Of a DNA stretch of 64,000 nt, positions 15,538 through 22,840 are shown piece after piece (the first letter of the stretch is position 1; the number at the start of each line of letters is the position of its first letter). The stretch is from Nonomuraea sp. PA05. GTDB lineage: Bacteria > Actinomycetota > Actinomycetes > Streptosporangiales > Streptosporangiaceae. The notes beneath the pieces are model-generated. The model was given only the letters and a program-made list of their open reading frames with translations, made no database searches and had not been told where the DNA came from. Where the stretch lies: NCBI RefSeq assembly GCF_008086045.1, contig NZ_VSEY01000021.1, forward strand, positions 62,001 through 126,000. Reading direction: 5' to 3'. Made by a program: the position numbers and the translations under genes.

Positions 15538-17804
15538 CGATGGAACACCTTCGTGACTCCGCTCGTGTAGACGAGATCGTAGTGCGCCTCGATGAACTCG
15601 GTCGGGAACGCGTACAGCGCGAGCTGGTTGTCGAACAGCGACCTGGCGCGGCCGACGGCGGTGTTGGCCCAGCTCGCGTAGACCCAGGCCTGCCGGTCCA
15701 GGGTCTGCGGCGTGATGTCGGTCTGGATGCGCCGCCCAGGTCCGAGCTCGGCGAACAGGCGGAGCTGCGCGTACCGGTCGGCGTAGAGGCGGGCGGGCGA
15801 GCCGCGGGCCGCCTCCTTGAGCCAGCGCGCGCCCGCTAGCTCGGCCTCGTACATGCAGTACCGCTCGCAGTCCTCGCCGCGCGTGGACAGGTTGGTGGCC
15901 CGCTCGCCGCCGAGGACCACGTTGTCCAGGCCGCTGCCGGTCGTGAACGTGACCACGACCGCCGCGCCCGCCAGCCCGTACAGGGTTCTGCGCAGCCCGG
16001 CGGGGAACTTGGCCGACGAGACGCGGTGCAGCAGCCAGAACATCGCGATGGACAGCAGCGTCAGCGCCTGCAACTGGGCGCGGCTCTGGTTGTAGGCGGC
16101 GGCGAGGGTACCCGACAGGCGCAGCAGCACCAGGACGCCCAGCATCGGCACGGCCAGCACGCCGATCCGCCTGACCAGCCACGACGAGTGCCGGCGCACG
16201 GCCATGACGATGGCGCCGATCAGGCCGAGCAGGTTCGCCAGTTGCTGGATCAGCAGCACGCCGAGGTCGAGCGACGCGCTCACCGCGGGGGCGGCCTTCG
16301 GCGGGACGGGCACGCCCGCGTCCCCCAGCTCCCAGCGGGGCGCGTCCGCGTCGGCGGCCGGGCGCACCGTGGCCTTGGGCGGGCGGTACTTGGGCACCAC
16401 CCGCTTGGCGTACAGGTACGTCGGGATGCGGGTCACGTCGGTGCCGCGCAGGTAGGCGGACAGCAGCGTCCCTGCCGTCTCGGCGCCGGGCAGCAGCCGC
16501 AGGCCCTCGGCGCTCAGCGCGGTGCGGAACTCGCCGATGTTGGCCGTCGAGCGGGTGATCGGAACGTACCAGAGCACCCCGGCCACCAGCCCCGGCACCA
16601 GCGCCGCCGCGACCGCGCGCGGCGCGATCCTGGGTCGCCGCAGCGCCCACAGCACCGCTTGCAGGGCCAGCGCGCCGCCGAGCATCACGGCCGTGAAGTA
16701 CGCGGTCGTGTAGTGCGAGACCACGATGCCCGCCCCGAACAGGCCCATCAGCGCCGCCTTGGGCACGTGCCGCAGCCGGGCGTCCAGCAGCGCCCCGCAC
16801 AGCGCCGCGAACAGCAGCATGGCGATCTCCTGCCGGGCCAGCGCGGGGAACTGCTGCGACAGCGCGCCCTGCGCCGTCACGAACGCGGCGGCGGCGAACG
16901 CCCACTGGCCCGGCAGGAAGCGCCTGGCCAGGTGGTAGATCCCGACGGGGAACAGGGCGAAGATCGCCGGGTAGACGACCTTGAACACCAGCAGGATCGG
17001 CAGCCCGGTCAGCGCGTGCAGCTCGGCCGGCAGGACGGTGATGCTCAGCATCGCCCCGTACGCGTCCGGGTGCGGCCCGGTCACCCAGATCCCCGAGGAG
17101 ACCGTCTGCTGGGCGACGGCGTACTCCGAGGCGATGTCGAAGCCGTAGACCAGCTCGCCGCGCAGCGCGTACGACCACATCATGGCCAGCGAGACGGCGT
17201 ACAGCAGGACGGCCGTCCGCCCGTCGCCGAGCCGTCCGGCCCTGACGACGCCGAAGGCCAGCACGAGCACGCAGCCGACGACGGCCGCGACCGCCACCTC
17301 GGGGCCGTACCCGTGGTTGAGCCGCAGCGCGCCCGCCGCCGCGACCAGCGGCACCAGCATCGGCAGCGACAACCAGCCGGCGGACGGCAGCGACCGCCAC
17401 GGCACGCCCGTCTCGGGCGGCGCCTTCGCCCCGGCCAGGAACAGCCCCAGGCAGGTCAGCATGAGCCCGGCGAGCAGCGGCCCGGCCCGCAACGGCGCAC
17501 CAGGGTCCGCCTCGGGGCCGAACACCGCGTCCAGGACGGCGCCGTCCGCCAGCGGCACCAGCAGCGTGACCGCCAGGCCCGACGCCATCAGCACGATCAG
17601 CGACGCGGCCGGCACGTACAACGGGAAGCCCGCCACCAGGCGGCCGGGCACCCGCAGTGCCCGCAGCAGCAGGCAGCCGGGCACGATCAGCAGCAACGGC
17701 ACGAGCAGGAGCTGTGCCGCCCACAGGTGACGCACCTGGGTCAGCCCGACGATCAGGACGAGGGCCGCGCCGTACAGCAGCATGCGCCTGTCCTGCTCGC
17801 GCAT
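15534..17804 (-). CDS. DUF2206-like polytopic membrane protein
   Basis: A 756-aa protein with about 14 predicted helices and a C-terminal extracellular domain. The segment YGFDIASEYAVAQQ, then AMLSITVLPAELHALTGL and FKVVYPAIFALFPVGIYHLA, is the pattern I associate with DUF2206, found in archaea and actinobacteria. The acidic Asp in the first periplasmic loop resembles GT-C glycosyltransferases, so a polymerase or lipid-linked sugar transferase role is plausible. Start ATG 17804; a GTG at 17810 overlapping the previous stop is an alternative. It is coupled to GT2 genes on both sides. Confidence 0.8.
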   Translation of the reverse strand: MREQDRRMLLYGAALVLIVGLTQVRHLWAAQLLLVPLLLIVPGCLLLRALRVPGRLVAGFPLYVPAASLIVLMASGLAVTLLVPLADGAVLDAVFGPEADPGAPLRAGPLLAGLMLTCLGLFLAGAKAPPETGVPWRSLPSAGWLSLPMLVPLVAAAGALRLNHGYGPEVAVAAVVGCVLVLAFGVVRAGRLGDGRTAVLLYAVSLAMMWSYALRGELVYGFDIASEYAVAQQTVSSGIWVTGPHPDAYGAMLSITVLPAELHALTGLPILLVFKVVYPAIFALFPVGIYHLARRFLPGQWAFAAAAFVTAQGALSQQFPALARQEIAMLLFAALCGALLDARLRHVPKAALMGLFGAGIVVSHYTTAYFTAVMLGGALALQAVLWALRRPRIAPRAVAAALVPGLVAGVLWYVPITRSTANIGEFRTALSAEGLRLLPGAETAGTLLSAYLRGTDVTRIPTYLYAKRVVPKYRPPKATVRPAADADAPRWELGDAGVPVPPKAAPAVSASLDLGVLLIQQLANLLGLIGAIVMAVRRHSSWLVRRIGVLAVPMLGVLVLLRLSGTLAAAYNQSRAQLQALTLLSIAMFWLLHRVSSAKFPAGLRRTLYGLAGAAVVVTFTTGSGLDNVVLGGERATNLSTRGEDCERYCMYEAELAGARWLKEAARGSPARLYADRYAQLRLFAELGPGRRIQTDITPQTLDRQAWVYASWANTAVGRARSLFDNQLALYAFPTEFIEAHYDLVYTSGVTKVFHR

Positions 17805-17806
17805 GG

Positions 17807-18850
17807 TCACGTGCTCTGCCCCCCGCCCCGGCCGGTCCTGTCCTCGGCGAACATGCGGCGAAAGGCCCACAGACCGTGCAGGAAGCCGATATTTTCGCAC
17901 GTCTCCTGCGCCAGGCGAAGGTACGGGTCGGCGAGCGCCTCGGCCCTGCCCCGCAGCGCGTGCCGCAGCCCCACCGGGTAGAGCAGCAGCGGCAGCAGCG
18001 CCGGGGCGGGCGCGACCGCCGGCCACCGGACGGCCACCACGGCCAGGCCCGCCACCAGCGCCGGCCACGGGAACAGCGTCGGCCGCACACCCGGCCACTT
18101 GCGGTACTGCATCGCCGCGCCCCGGCCGTAGGCGAGGCTGCGGCGCAACAGGCCGCGCACCGTGGGCGCGTACCGGTGGGCGACCGGCGCCTGCGGCACG
18201 AACACCAACCGGCCCCGGGGGAGCCTGCGCGACAGGTCCTCCTCCTCGGCCGCGTACCGGAACCTGGGGTCGAAGCCGCCGGCGGCCAGCAGCGCCTCCC
18301 GCTCGTACGACATGTTGCCGCCGCTGAAGGCGTGCACGTCCCGCCTGCCGCGCGACGGCGGGGCCGCCCGCCACTGCCGCCGCAGGTACAGCCAGAACCG
18401 GTACGGCAGCGCCGCGCTGACCGTGAGATCCAGCTCCAGGGGCTCGTGCCGGTTGTTGCGTTCGAGGAAGCGCGGCAGGAAGCCGTCGCCCGTCTCCGGC
18501 ACGATCGGGCCGCCCACCCCGGCCACGCCGTCCTCCGCGTAGCCGCCGAGCAGCAGCTCCGCCCAGCGGGGGCCAGGCTCGCAGTCGTCGTCCAGGAAGG
18601 CGACGACTCGGCCCTTCGCGGCGCGCAGGCCCGTGTCGCGGGCCGCCGCCGCGCCGCGGTTCGTGTCGTGGCGGATGACCGTGGCGCCGTGTCCTCGTGC
18701 GACGTGCCCTGTGGCGTCCCTGGAGGCGTCGTCCACGACGATGATCTCCAGGTCCGCTCGGACGGTCTGGGCGGCCAGCGCGTCGAGGGTCCGTCCGAGG
18801 CGGGCGGCGCCGTCGTAGGAGCAGACGACCACCGACAGGCTAGGGGGCAT
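17807..18850 (-). CDS. GT2-family glycosyltransferase with C-terminal membrane segment
   Basis: A 347-aa GT-A enzyme. It has SVVVCSYDGAARLGRTLDAL, the DDD metal motif in VAFLDDDCEPG (87-89) and the catalytic-side motif RYAAEEEDLSRRL. A hydrophobic pair near residues 255-295 probably anchors it. The first ATG overlaps the end of the upstream GT4 by 11 bp. It resembles the other GT2 of this operon in layout but not closely in sequence, so each probably adds a different residue. Confidence 0.92.
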   Translation of the reverse strand: MPPSLSVVVCSYDGAARLGRTLDALAAQTVRADLEIIVVDDASRDATGHVARGHGATVIRHDTNRGAAAARDTGLRAAKGRVVAFLDDDCEPGPRWAELLLGGYAEDGVAGVGGPIVPETGDGFLPRFLERNNRHEPLELDLTVSAALPYRFWLYLRRQWRAAPPSRGRRDVHAFSGGNMSYEREALLAAGGFDPRFRYAAEEEDLSRRLPRGRLVFVPQAPVAHRYAPTVRGLLRRSLAYGRGAAMQYRKWPGVRPTLFPWPALVAGLAVVAVRWPAVAPAPALLPLLLYPVGLRHALRGRAEALADPYLRLAQETCENIGFLHGLWAFRRMFAEDRTGRGGGQST

Positions 18851-20036
18851 CGGGACGGTTCCCAGCGGTGTGGGCGGACTCGTACACGGCGATGGTGCGC
18901 GTCGTGACCGCGTCCAGGCCGGTGTCCAGGCCGGTGTTCAGGCCGGTGTCCAGGCCGGTGTCCTGGACGGGAGGGAGCGCCGCCAGGCTCGTGTCCCGCG
19001 CAGGCGTCGGCGCTTCGGCTCGCGGGTTCGTTCCGAGCAGGTCGGTGATCGCCGACGCCAGCCGGTCAGGGGCGCCGGGCGGGACCGCCCACGGTGAGCC
19101 CTCGAACAGCTCCGCCAGCCCACCCACGGCGGTCGCGATCACCGGTACGCCGAAGGCGCGGGCCAGGTTGGCCACCCCGCTCTGCTCGGCGTCGCGGTAG
19201 GGCAGCACGACGGCCTCCGCCGCGCCGAACCAGGCCGCGACGTCGCCGTCCGGCACGTATCCCGTGAACAGCAGCCGGTCCCGCAGCCCGTACCGGCGCG
19301 CCAGGCGGCGGACCGCCGCCTCGTGCAGGTGGTCGCGCGCCTCGAACACCCGGAACGGCCCGTGCCGCCGCCGCACAGCGCCCGCGACCACCACCCGCAC
19401 CTCGCCCAGCGTGGCCGGCGGCAGCATGGTCATGGCCCGCACCAGGTCGTCGAGCCCCTTGCTGACGTGGACGTGACCGAAGGCCAGCAACACGCGGTCG
19501 TCGCCCAGGCCGAAGCGCTTCCGCAGCTCGGCGGGGGTGCCGGTCGCGGGCGGCGGGGGTGCGGAGAAGTGCGGGACCACCGTGGCCCTGCCGTCCAGGC
19601 CGAGGGCTCGCAGGGTGTCCCCGGCCGCCCGCGTGTGCACGACGAGCCGGTCGCAGCCGCGCGCCAGGTGCCGGTACAGCGCCCTGCCCGGCCCGCGCAG
19701 CAGCGCCGTGTCGCGGGTGACCTCGTGCAGCGTGGCCACCGCCGGGACGCCGGGCGCGGCCAGCCAGCGCGCCACGGCCGGGGCTCGGGCGCCGAACGCG
19801 GGGACCGCGAACTGGGCGTGCACCACGTCCGGACGGAACCGGTCCACCGCCTCGCGCAGCGGCTTCACCGTGCTGCCCAGTGCGCCGATGACCTCGTCGG
19901 GGGCGTCGGGGTGGGGGCGGGCGGCGACCACCGCGATGTCGTGGCCGCGCTCGCGTACGGCGTGGGCGAGCACGTGGGTGTAGGCGCCGATGCCGTCACG
20001 GGCGGGCGGGTAGGGGCTGACGTAGAGAATCCTCAC
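18840..20036 (-). CDS. GT4-family glycosyltransferase with repeat-expanded C-terminus
   Basis: A 398-aa GT-B retaining glycosyltransferase. N-terminal MRILYVSPYPPARDGIGAYT and C-terminal LLAFGHVHVSKGLDDLVRAM and VVLPYRDAEQSGVANLARAFG are typical of the family. After the catalytic domain (about residue 340) the tail contains GLDT-type tetrapeptides from a 12-bp DNA repeat. The GTG start overlaps the preceding GT4 stop (GTGA). Probably cytoplasmic, building the lipid-linked repeat unit. Confidence 0.92.
   Translation of the reverse strand: MRILYVSPYPPARDGIGAYTHVLAHAVRERGHDIAVVAARPHPDAPDEVIGALGSTVKPLREAVDRFRPDVVHAQFAVPAFGARAPAVARWLAAPGVPAVATLHEVTRDTALLRGPGRALYRHLARGCDRLVVHTRAAGDTLRALGLDGRATVVPHFSAPPPPATGTPAELRKRFGLGDDRVLLAFGHVHVSKGLDDLVRAMTMLPPATLGEVRVVVAGAVRRRHGPFRVFEARDHLHEAAVRRLARRYGLRDRLLFTGYVPDGDVAAWFGAAEAVVLPYRDAEQSGVANLARAFGVPVIATAVGGLAELFEGSPWAVPPGAPDRLASAITDLLGTNPRAEAPTPARDTSLAALPPVQDTGLDTGLNTGLDTGLDAVTTRTIAVYESAHTAGNRPDAP
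18912..18959. repeat. 12-bp tandem repeat inside the GT4 gene
   Basis: Four units of gtccaggccggt, with one base change in the third, lie at 18912-18959, and a partial fifth follows. It is in frame and encodes Asp-Thr-Gly-Leu/Asn-Thr-Gly-Leu units near the C-terminus of the GT4. The whole-codon period means copy-number change would not break the gene. Confidence 0.9.
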
Positions 20037-21208
20037 GGGAGCATCGCCTTGACCACGTGGGCGGCGATCGTGTCCAGGGCGTACTCGCCGACCCAGGGCT
20101 CGGCGGGCGCGCCGAGCGCGACGGCGGTGGGACGGCCGAGCGCTAGGTCGGTGGGTGTGTCGTCAGCCGGACGGTCGAGCGCGACGGCCAGGGCCGCGGC
20201 GAAGGCGTCCAGCGTGTGGTCGCAGACGATGCCGCGCCGGCTGCGCCGCACCAGGTGCTGGGCCAGATTGTCCCTGGCCGAGGTGGTCACCACCGGCACG
20301 CCGCAGGCGATCGCCTCCAGCACCGCGATGCCGAACCCCTCCCTGGTGGACGGGAAGGCGAACACCCGACCGGCCTTGACCAGCGAGTACACGTCCTTCT
20401 GCTCGCTGACGTCGTGCCGGAACTCCACGGCGTGCGCGATGCCGAGCCGCTCGGCCTCCGCGCGCAGCGCGTCGCGTTCAGGCCCGTCCCCGATGATCCG
20501 GCAGGTGACCGCGCGGCCGTGTTCGCGCAGCCGGGCGACGGCGGCGAGCAGCAGGTCCAGGCCCTTGTGCCGCATCAGCCTGCTGACCACGACCAGGTCG
20601 GTGTGCTGCTCGTGCGGCGCGGCCTGGCCGACGCCGTCGAGGTCCACGCCGTTGGGCGCGATGGTGATCGGGGTGCGTTCGCCGAGCTCGGCCCGCAGCC
20701 GCCTGGCCGTCTCCGGCGAGACGGCGATGATGCGGTCGGGCGCCCGCATGGCCAGCCGCTCGATCCACCACGCGGGCCGCCAGCCCGTGGGCATGCTGTA
20801 GCGCCAGTACTCGGGCCCCCACACCTCGTGCCAGGTCGCGATGAGCGGCACCCGGCGCAGCGTGGCGACCAGGCGCAGCGGTAACAGGTGCAGGAACGGG
20901 ATCTGGTCGACGTTCAGCACGTCGAACCGGTGCCGCAGCAGCCGCAGGCAGGCCACCGCGAACACCAGCGCCTGCCACGTCGAGCGGACCCCGTGCCGGT
21001 ACATCGGCAGCAGCGGCGCGATGGCGTGGAACGTGACGCCGGCCTCGGTGCGCACCCTGGGGCCGTGCCACCAGCGCATGGTGAACACGTGCACGTCGGC
21101 GTGCGCCGTCAGGTGCGCGTACAGCTCGTGGTAGCGGATCTCCCTGCCACCGAAGCTGTACGGGTGGATGGCATCGGTGACCAGCGCCACCACAGGCCGT
21201 CTCGGCAC
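20033..21208 (-). CDS. GT4-family glycosyltransferase
   Basis: A 391-aa GT-B glycosyltransferase. It opens VALVTDAIHPYSFGGREIRY and has the donor-binding EGFGIAVLEAIACG motif (E-x7-E) and a VSRLMRHKGLDLLL strand. This is the classic retaining GT4 fold used for mannosyl or glucosyl transfer to lipid-linked intermediates. GTG start four bases after the small membrane-protein gene, and GTGA overlap with the next GT4. Probably acts early in repeat-unit assembly. Confidence 0.93.
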   Translation of the reverse strand: MPRRPVVALVTDAIHPYSFGGREIRYHELYAHLTAHADVHVFTMRWWHGPRVRTEAGVTFHAIAPLLPMYRHGVRSTWQALVFAVACLRLLRHRFDVLNVDQIPFLHLLPLRLVATLRRVPLIATWHEVWGPEYWRYSMPTGWRPAWWIERLAMRAPDRIIAVSPETARRLRAELGERTPITIAPNGVDLDGVGQAAPHEQHTDLVVVSRLMRHKGLDLLLAAVARLREHGRAVTCRIIGDGPERDALRAEAERLGIAHAVEFRHDVSEQKDVYSLVKAGRVFAFPSTREGFGIAVLEAIACGVPVVTTSARDNLAQHLVRRSRRGIVCDHTLDAFAAALAVALDRPADDTPTDLALGRPTAVALGAPAEPWVGEYALDTIAAHVVKAMLP

Positions 21209-21212
21209 GCGC

Positions 21213-21677
21213 CTACCCCTCGTCGATGTTCGCGGAGCAGGAGGCGCGGAACGCGATGGACTCGCCGCCCTCCAGCAGGACCCCGAGCCTGATCGGGCCG
21301 GGCTCGCACAGCGCCTTCGTCGGCGGCGTGATCGTCACCGGCTGCCCGTCGGCCAGCCGCACCCGGCCGCTGGCGACGGTGCGAGTGTTGCCGGACTCGG
21401 TCAGGCGGACCGACCAGCCGTACTCGTGCTCGCGCCCGGTGACGTTGCGAATCGTGAAGGAGGGCGGGACCAGGTACGAGGTGGCGGGAAGCCGATCCGG
21501 CAAGTCCTGGGGATCGGCGAAGGCCAGCTCGGTGTACCCGGCGGGCGCGCCCGCCAGTCCGGCGGAGAGGAGAAGCCTGCGCCCCTGCTCGCTCTGTAGG
21601 CCGAGCGCGGCCACGACCACCGCGCCGAGCAGGGCGGCAGTCGCTGCAGAGGTGAAACGGGGGACTAATCGCGTCAT
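21213..21677 (-). CDS. Small membrane-anchored protein, first gene of the polysaccharide operon
   Basis: A 154-aa protein with one N-terminal helix (about 8-27, AATAALLGAVVVAALGLQ), then an extracytoplasmic part starting AGYTELAFADP with beta-strand character and a Cys pair (near CEPG and ASCSAN). The YTEL-containing segment resembles the C-terminal part of DUF1616-like envelope proteins, a weak resemblance. It could be an accessory or sensor of polymer assembly. It heads the seven-gene operon. No function assigned. Confidence 0.7.
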   Translation of the reverse strand: MTRLVPRFTSAATAALLGAVVVAALGLQSEQGRRLLLSAGLAGAPAGYTELAFADPQDLPDRLPATSYLVPPSFTIRNVTGREHEYGWSVRLTESGNTRTVASGRVRLADGQPVTITPPTKALCEPGPIRLGVLLEGGESIAFRASCSANIDEG

Positions 21678-21834
21678 TTACGGCGTGACTTCACCTCGAT
21701 ACTGATGGGACGGTTGATACTAATGTCCCTGAAGCGGCTCCCGCTCCATAAGTGACCGCCGCACGGGTCCAACCGTTACCTTTGGAGCGCTCCGATACGA
21801 CATCTCGCTCTTTCGCGGGACATCTGGGGCGCGG

Positions 21835-22734
21835 TCAGCGCTGGCGGTAGACGCGCACCCAGTCGACGACCATCCGCGCGGGGAGATGCGTCTTGCTGTT
21901 CGGGTTCCCCACCCAGGTGCCGCCCACCTGCAAGTTGAGGATCACGTGGAAGGGCTTGTCGAACGGCCAGCCCGGATAGCGCGGATACTGCGCGTACGGC
22001 TTGCCGTCCACCCACCAGGTGATGCTCTGCGGCGTCCAGTCCACGCCGTAGACGTGGAAACCGGCGTCCAGCCGCTCCGGCAGGGCGATCTGGCCGCCGC
22101 CCTTGCGGCCCTTGGAGTGGGTGTAGGCCCGCACGAGGTGCGTCTCGTGGCCCCGGTTCTCCATGATGTCGATCTCGCCGTACGTCGCCGAGCCCGAACG
22201 GCCCGCGTCGGTGCGCTTGAGCCAGAACGCCGGCCACAGCCCCTTGCCGAGTGGCAGCTTGATGCGCGCGGCGAACCGGCCGTACGCCTGGTCGAAGGAG
22301 TGGCTGGTCTCCAGCCGGGCCGAGCTGTAGTCGCACGTGCCGTACCAGCAGGTCGTACGGTCGGCCGCGCCCGTCCGCCTGGCGGAGATGACCAGGCGGC
22401 CCGAGCCGTCCTGCTGCGCGTTCGCCGGGGTGTAGTAGTGCAGCGCCTTCCTGTTCGACCAGCTCGTGCCGGACAGTGCCGTCCACTTGGCGGGCCTGCC
22501 GCGCCCGTCGAACTCGTCCGACCAGGTCAGCTTCCAGGACGCCTTGGGCAGCGCCAGCGGCGGCGGCTCGACCGACTGCGCGGGCGGTGGCGTCGCCGCC
22601 GCGTTCCTGGCCGCGCCCGTGGGCGTCTCGCCGACCGTGCGCACCCCCGCCGCACTGGCCGCGACCACGGCGGCACAGATCGCCGATGCGAGAATCCAGG
22701 TGCGGGAACGGGCCGGGCCGTCAGCCTTTGTCAT
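21835..22734 (-). CDS. GH16 glycoside hydrolase, membrane-anchored or secreted
   Basis: A 299-aa protein with an N-terminal helix (about 12-30), a Pro/Ala linker and a GH16 domain from WKLTWSDEFDG. The catalytic motif is GEIDIMENRG with the usual Glu-x-Asp-x-x-Glu spacing. An ATG at 22806 would add 24 residues with no better ribosome site, so 22734 is chosen. It resembles the GH16 at 11434 in layout, and the two bracket the glycosyltransferase operon. Same strand as the operon, 157 bp upstream of it. Confidence 0.9.
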   Translation of the reverse strand: MTKADGPARSRTWILASAICAAVVAASAAGVRTVGETPTGAARNAAATPPPAQSVEPPPLALPKASWKLTWSDEFDGRGRPAKWTALSGTSWSNRKALHYYTPANAQQDGSGRLVISARRTGAADRTTCWYGTCDYSSARLETSHSFDQAYGRFAARIKLPLGKGLWPAFWLKRTDAGRSGSATYGEIDIMENRGHETHLVRAYTHSKGRKGGGQIALPERLDAGFHVYGVDWTPQSITWWVDGKPYAQYPRYPGWPFDKPFHVILNLQVGGTWVGNPNSKTHLPARMVVDWVRVYRQR

Positions 22735-22840
22735 CGGGCCGACTCGCGCACGGACTTCGTTTCGTCGCGCATCCCATAAATAATGACTTCCGGCGAGGGG
22801 CTCCATCCTGGCCGGGAATATACCAAAGGGAGAGGCTGCG

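Noticed and set aside
16026..17981. 651-codon plus-strand frame over the DUF2206 gene
   Set aside because: Gln/Arg/His-rich shadow of a membrane protein on the other strand.
21698..21725. Two gatactRatg boxes 18 bp apart before the polysaccharide operon
   Set aside because: A short direct repeat that could be an operator, but there is only one pair and no promoter elements to anchor it.
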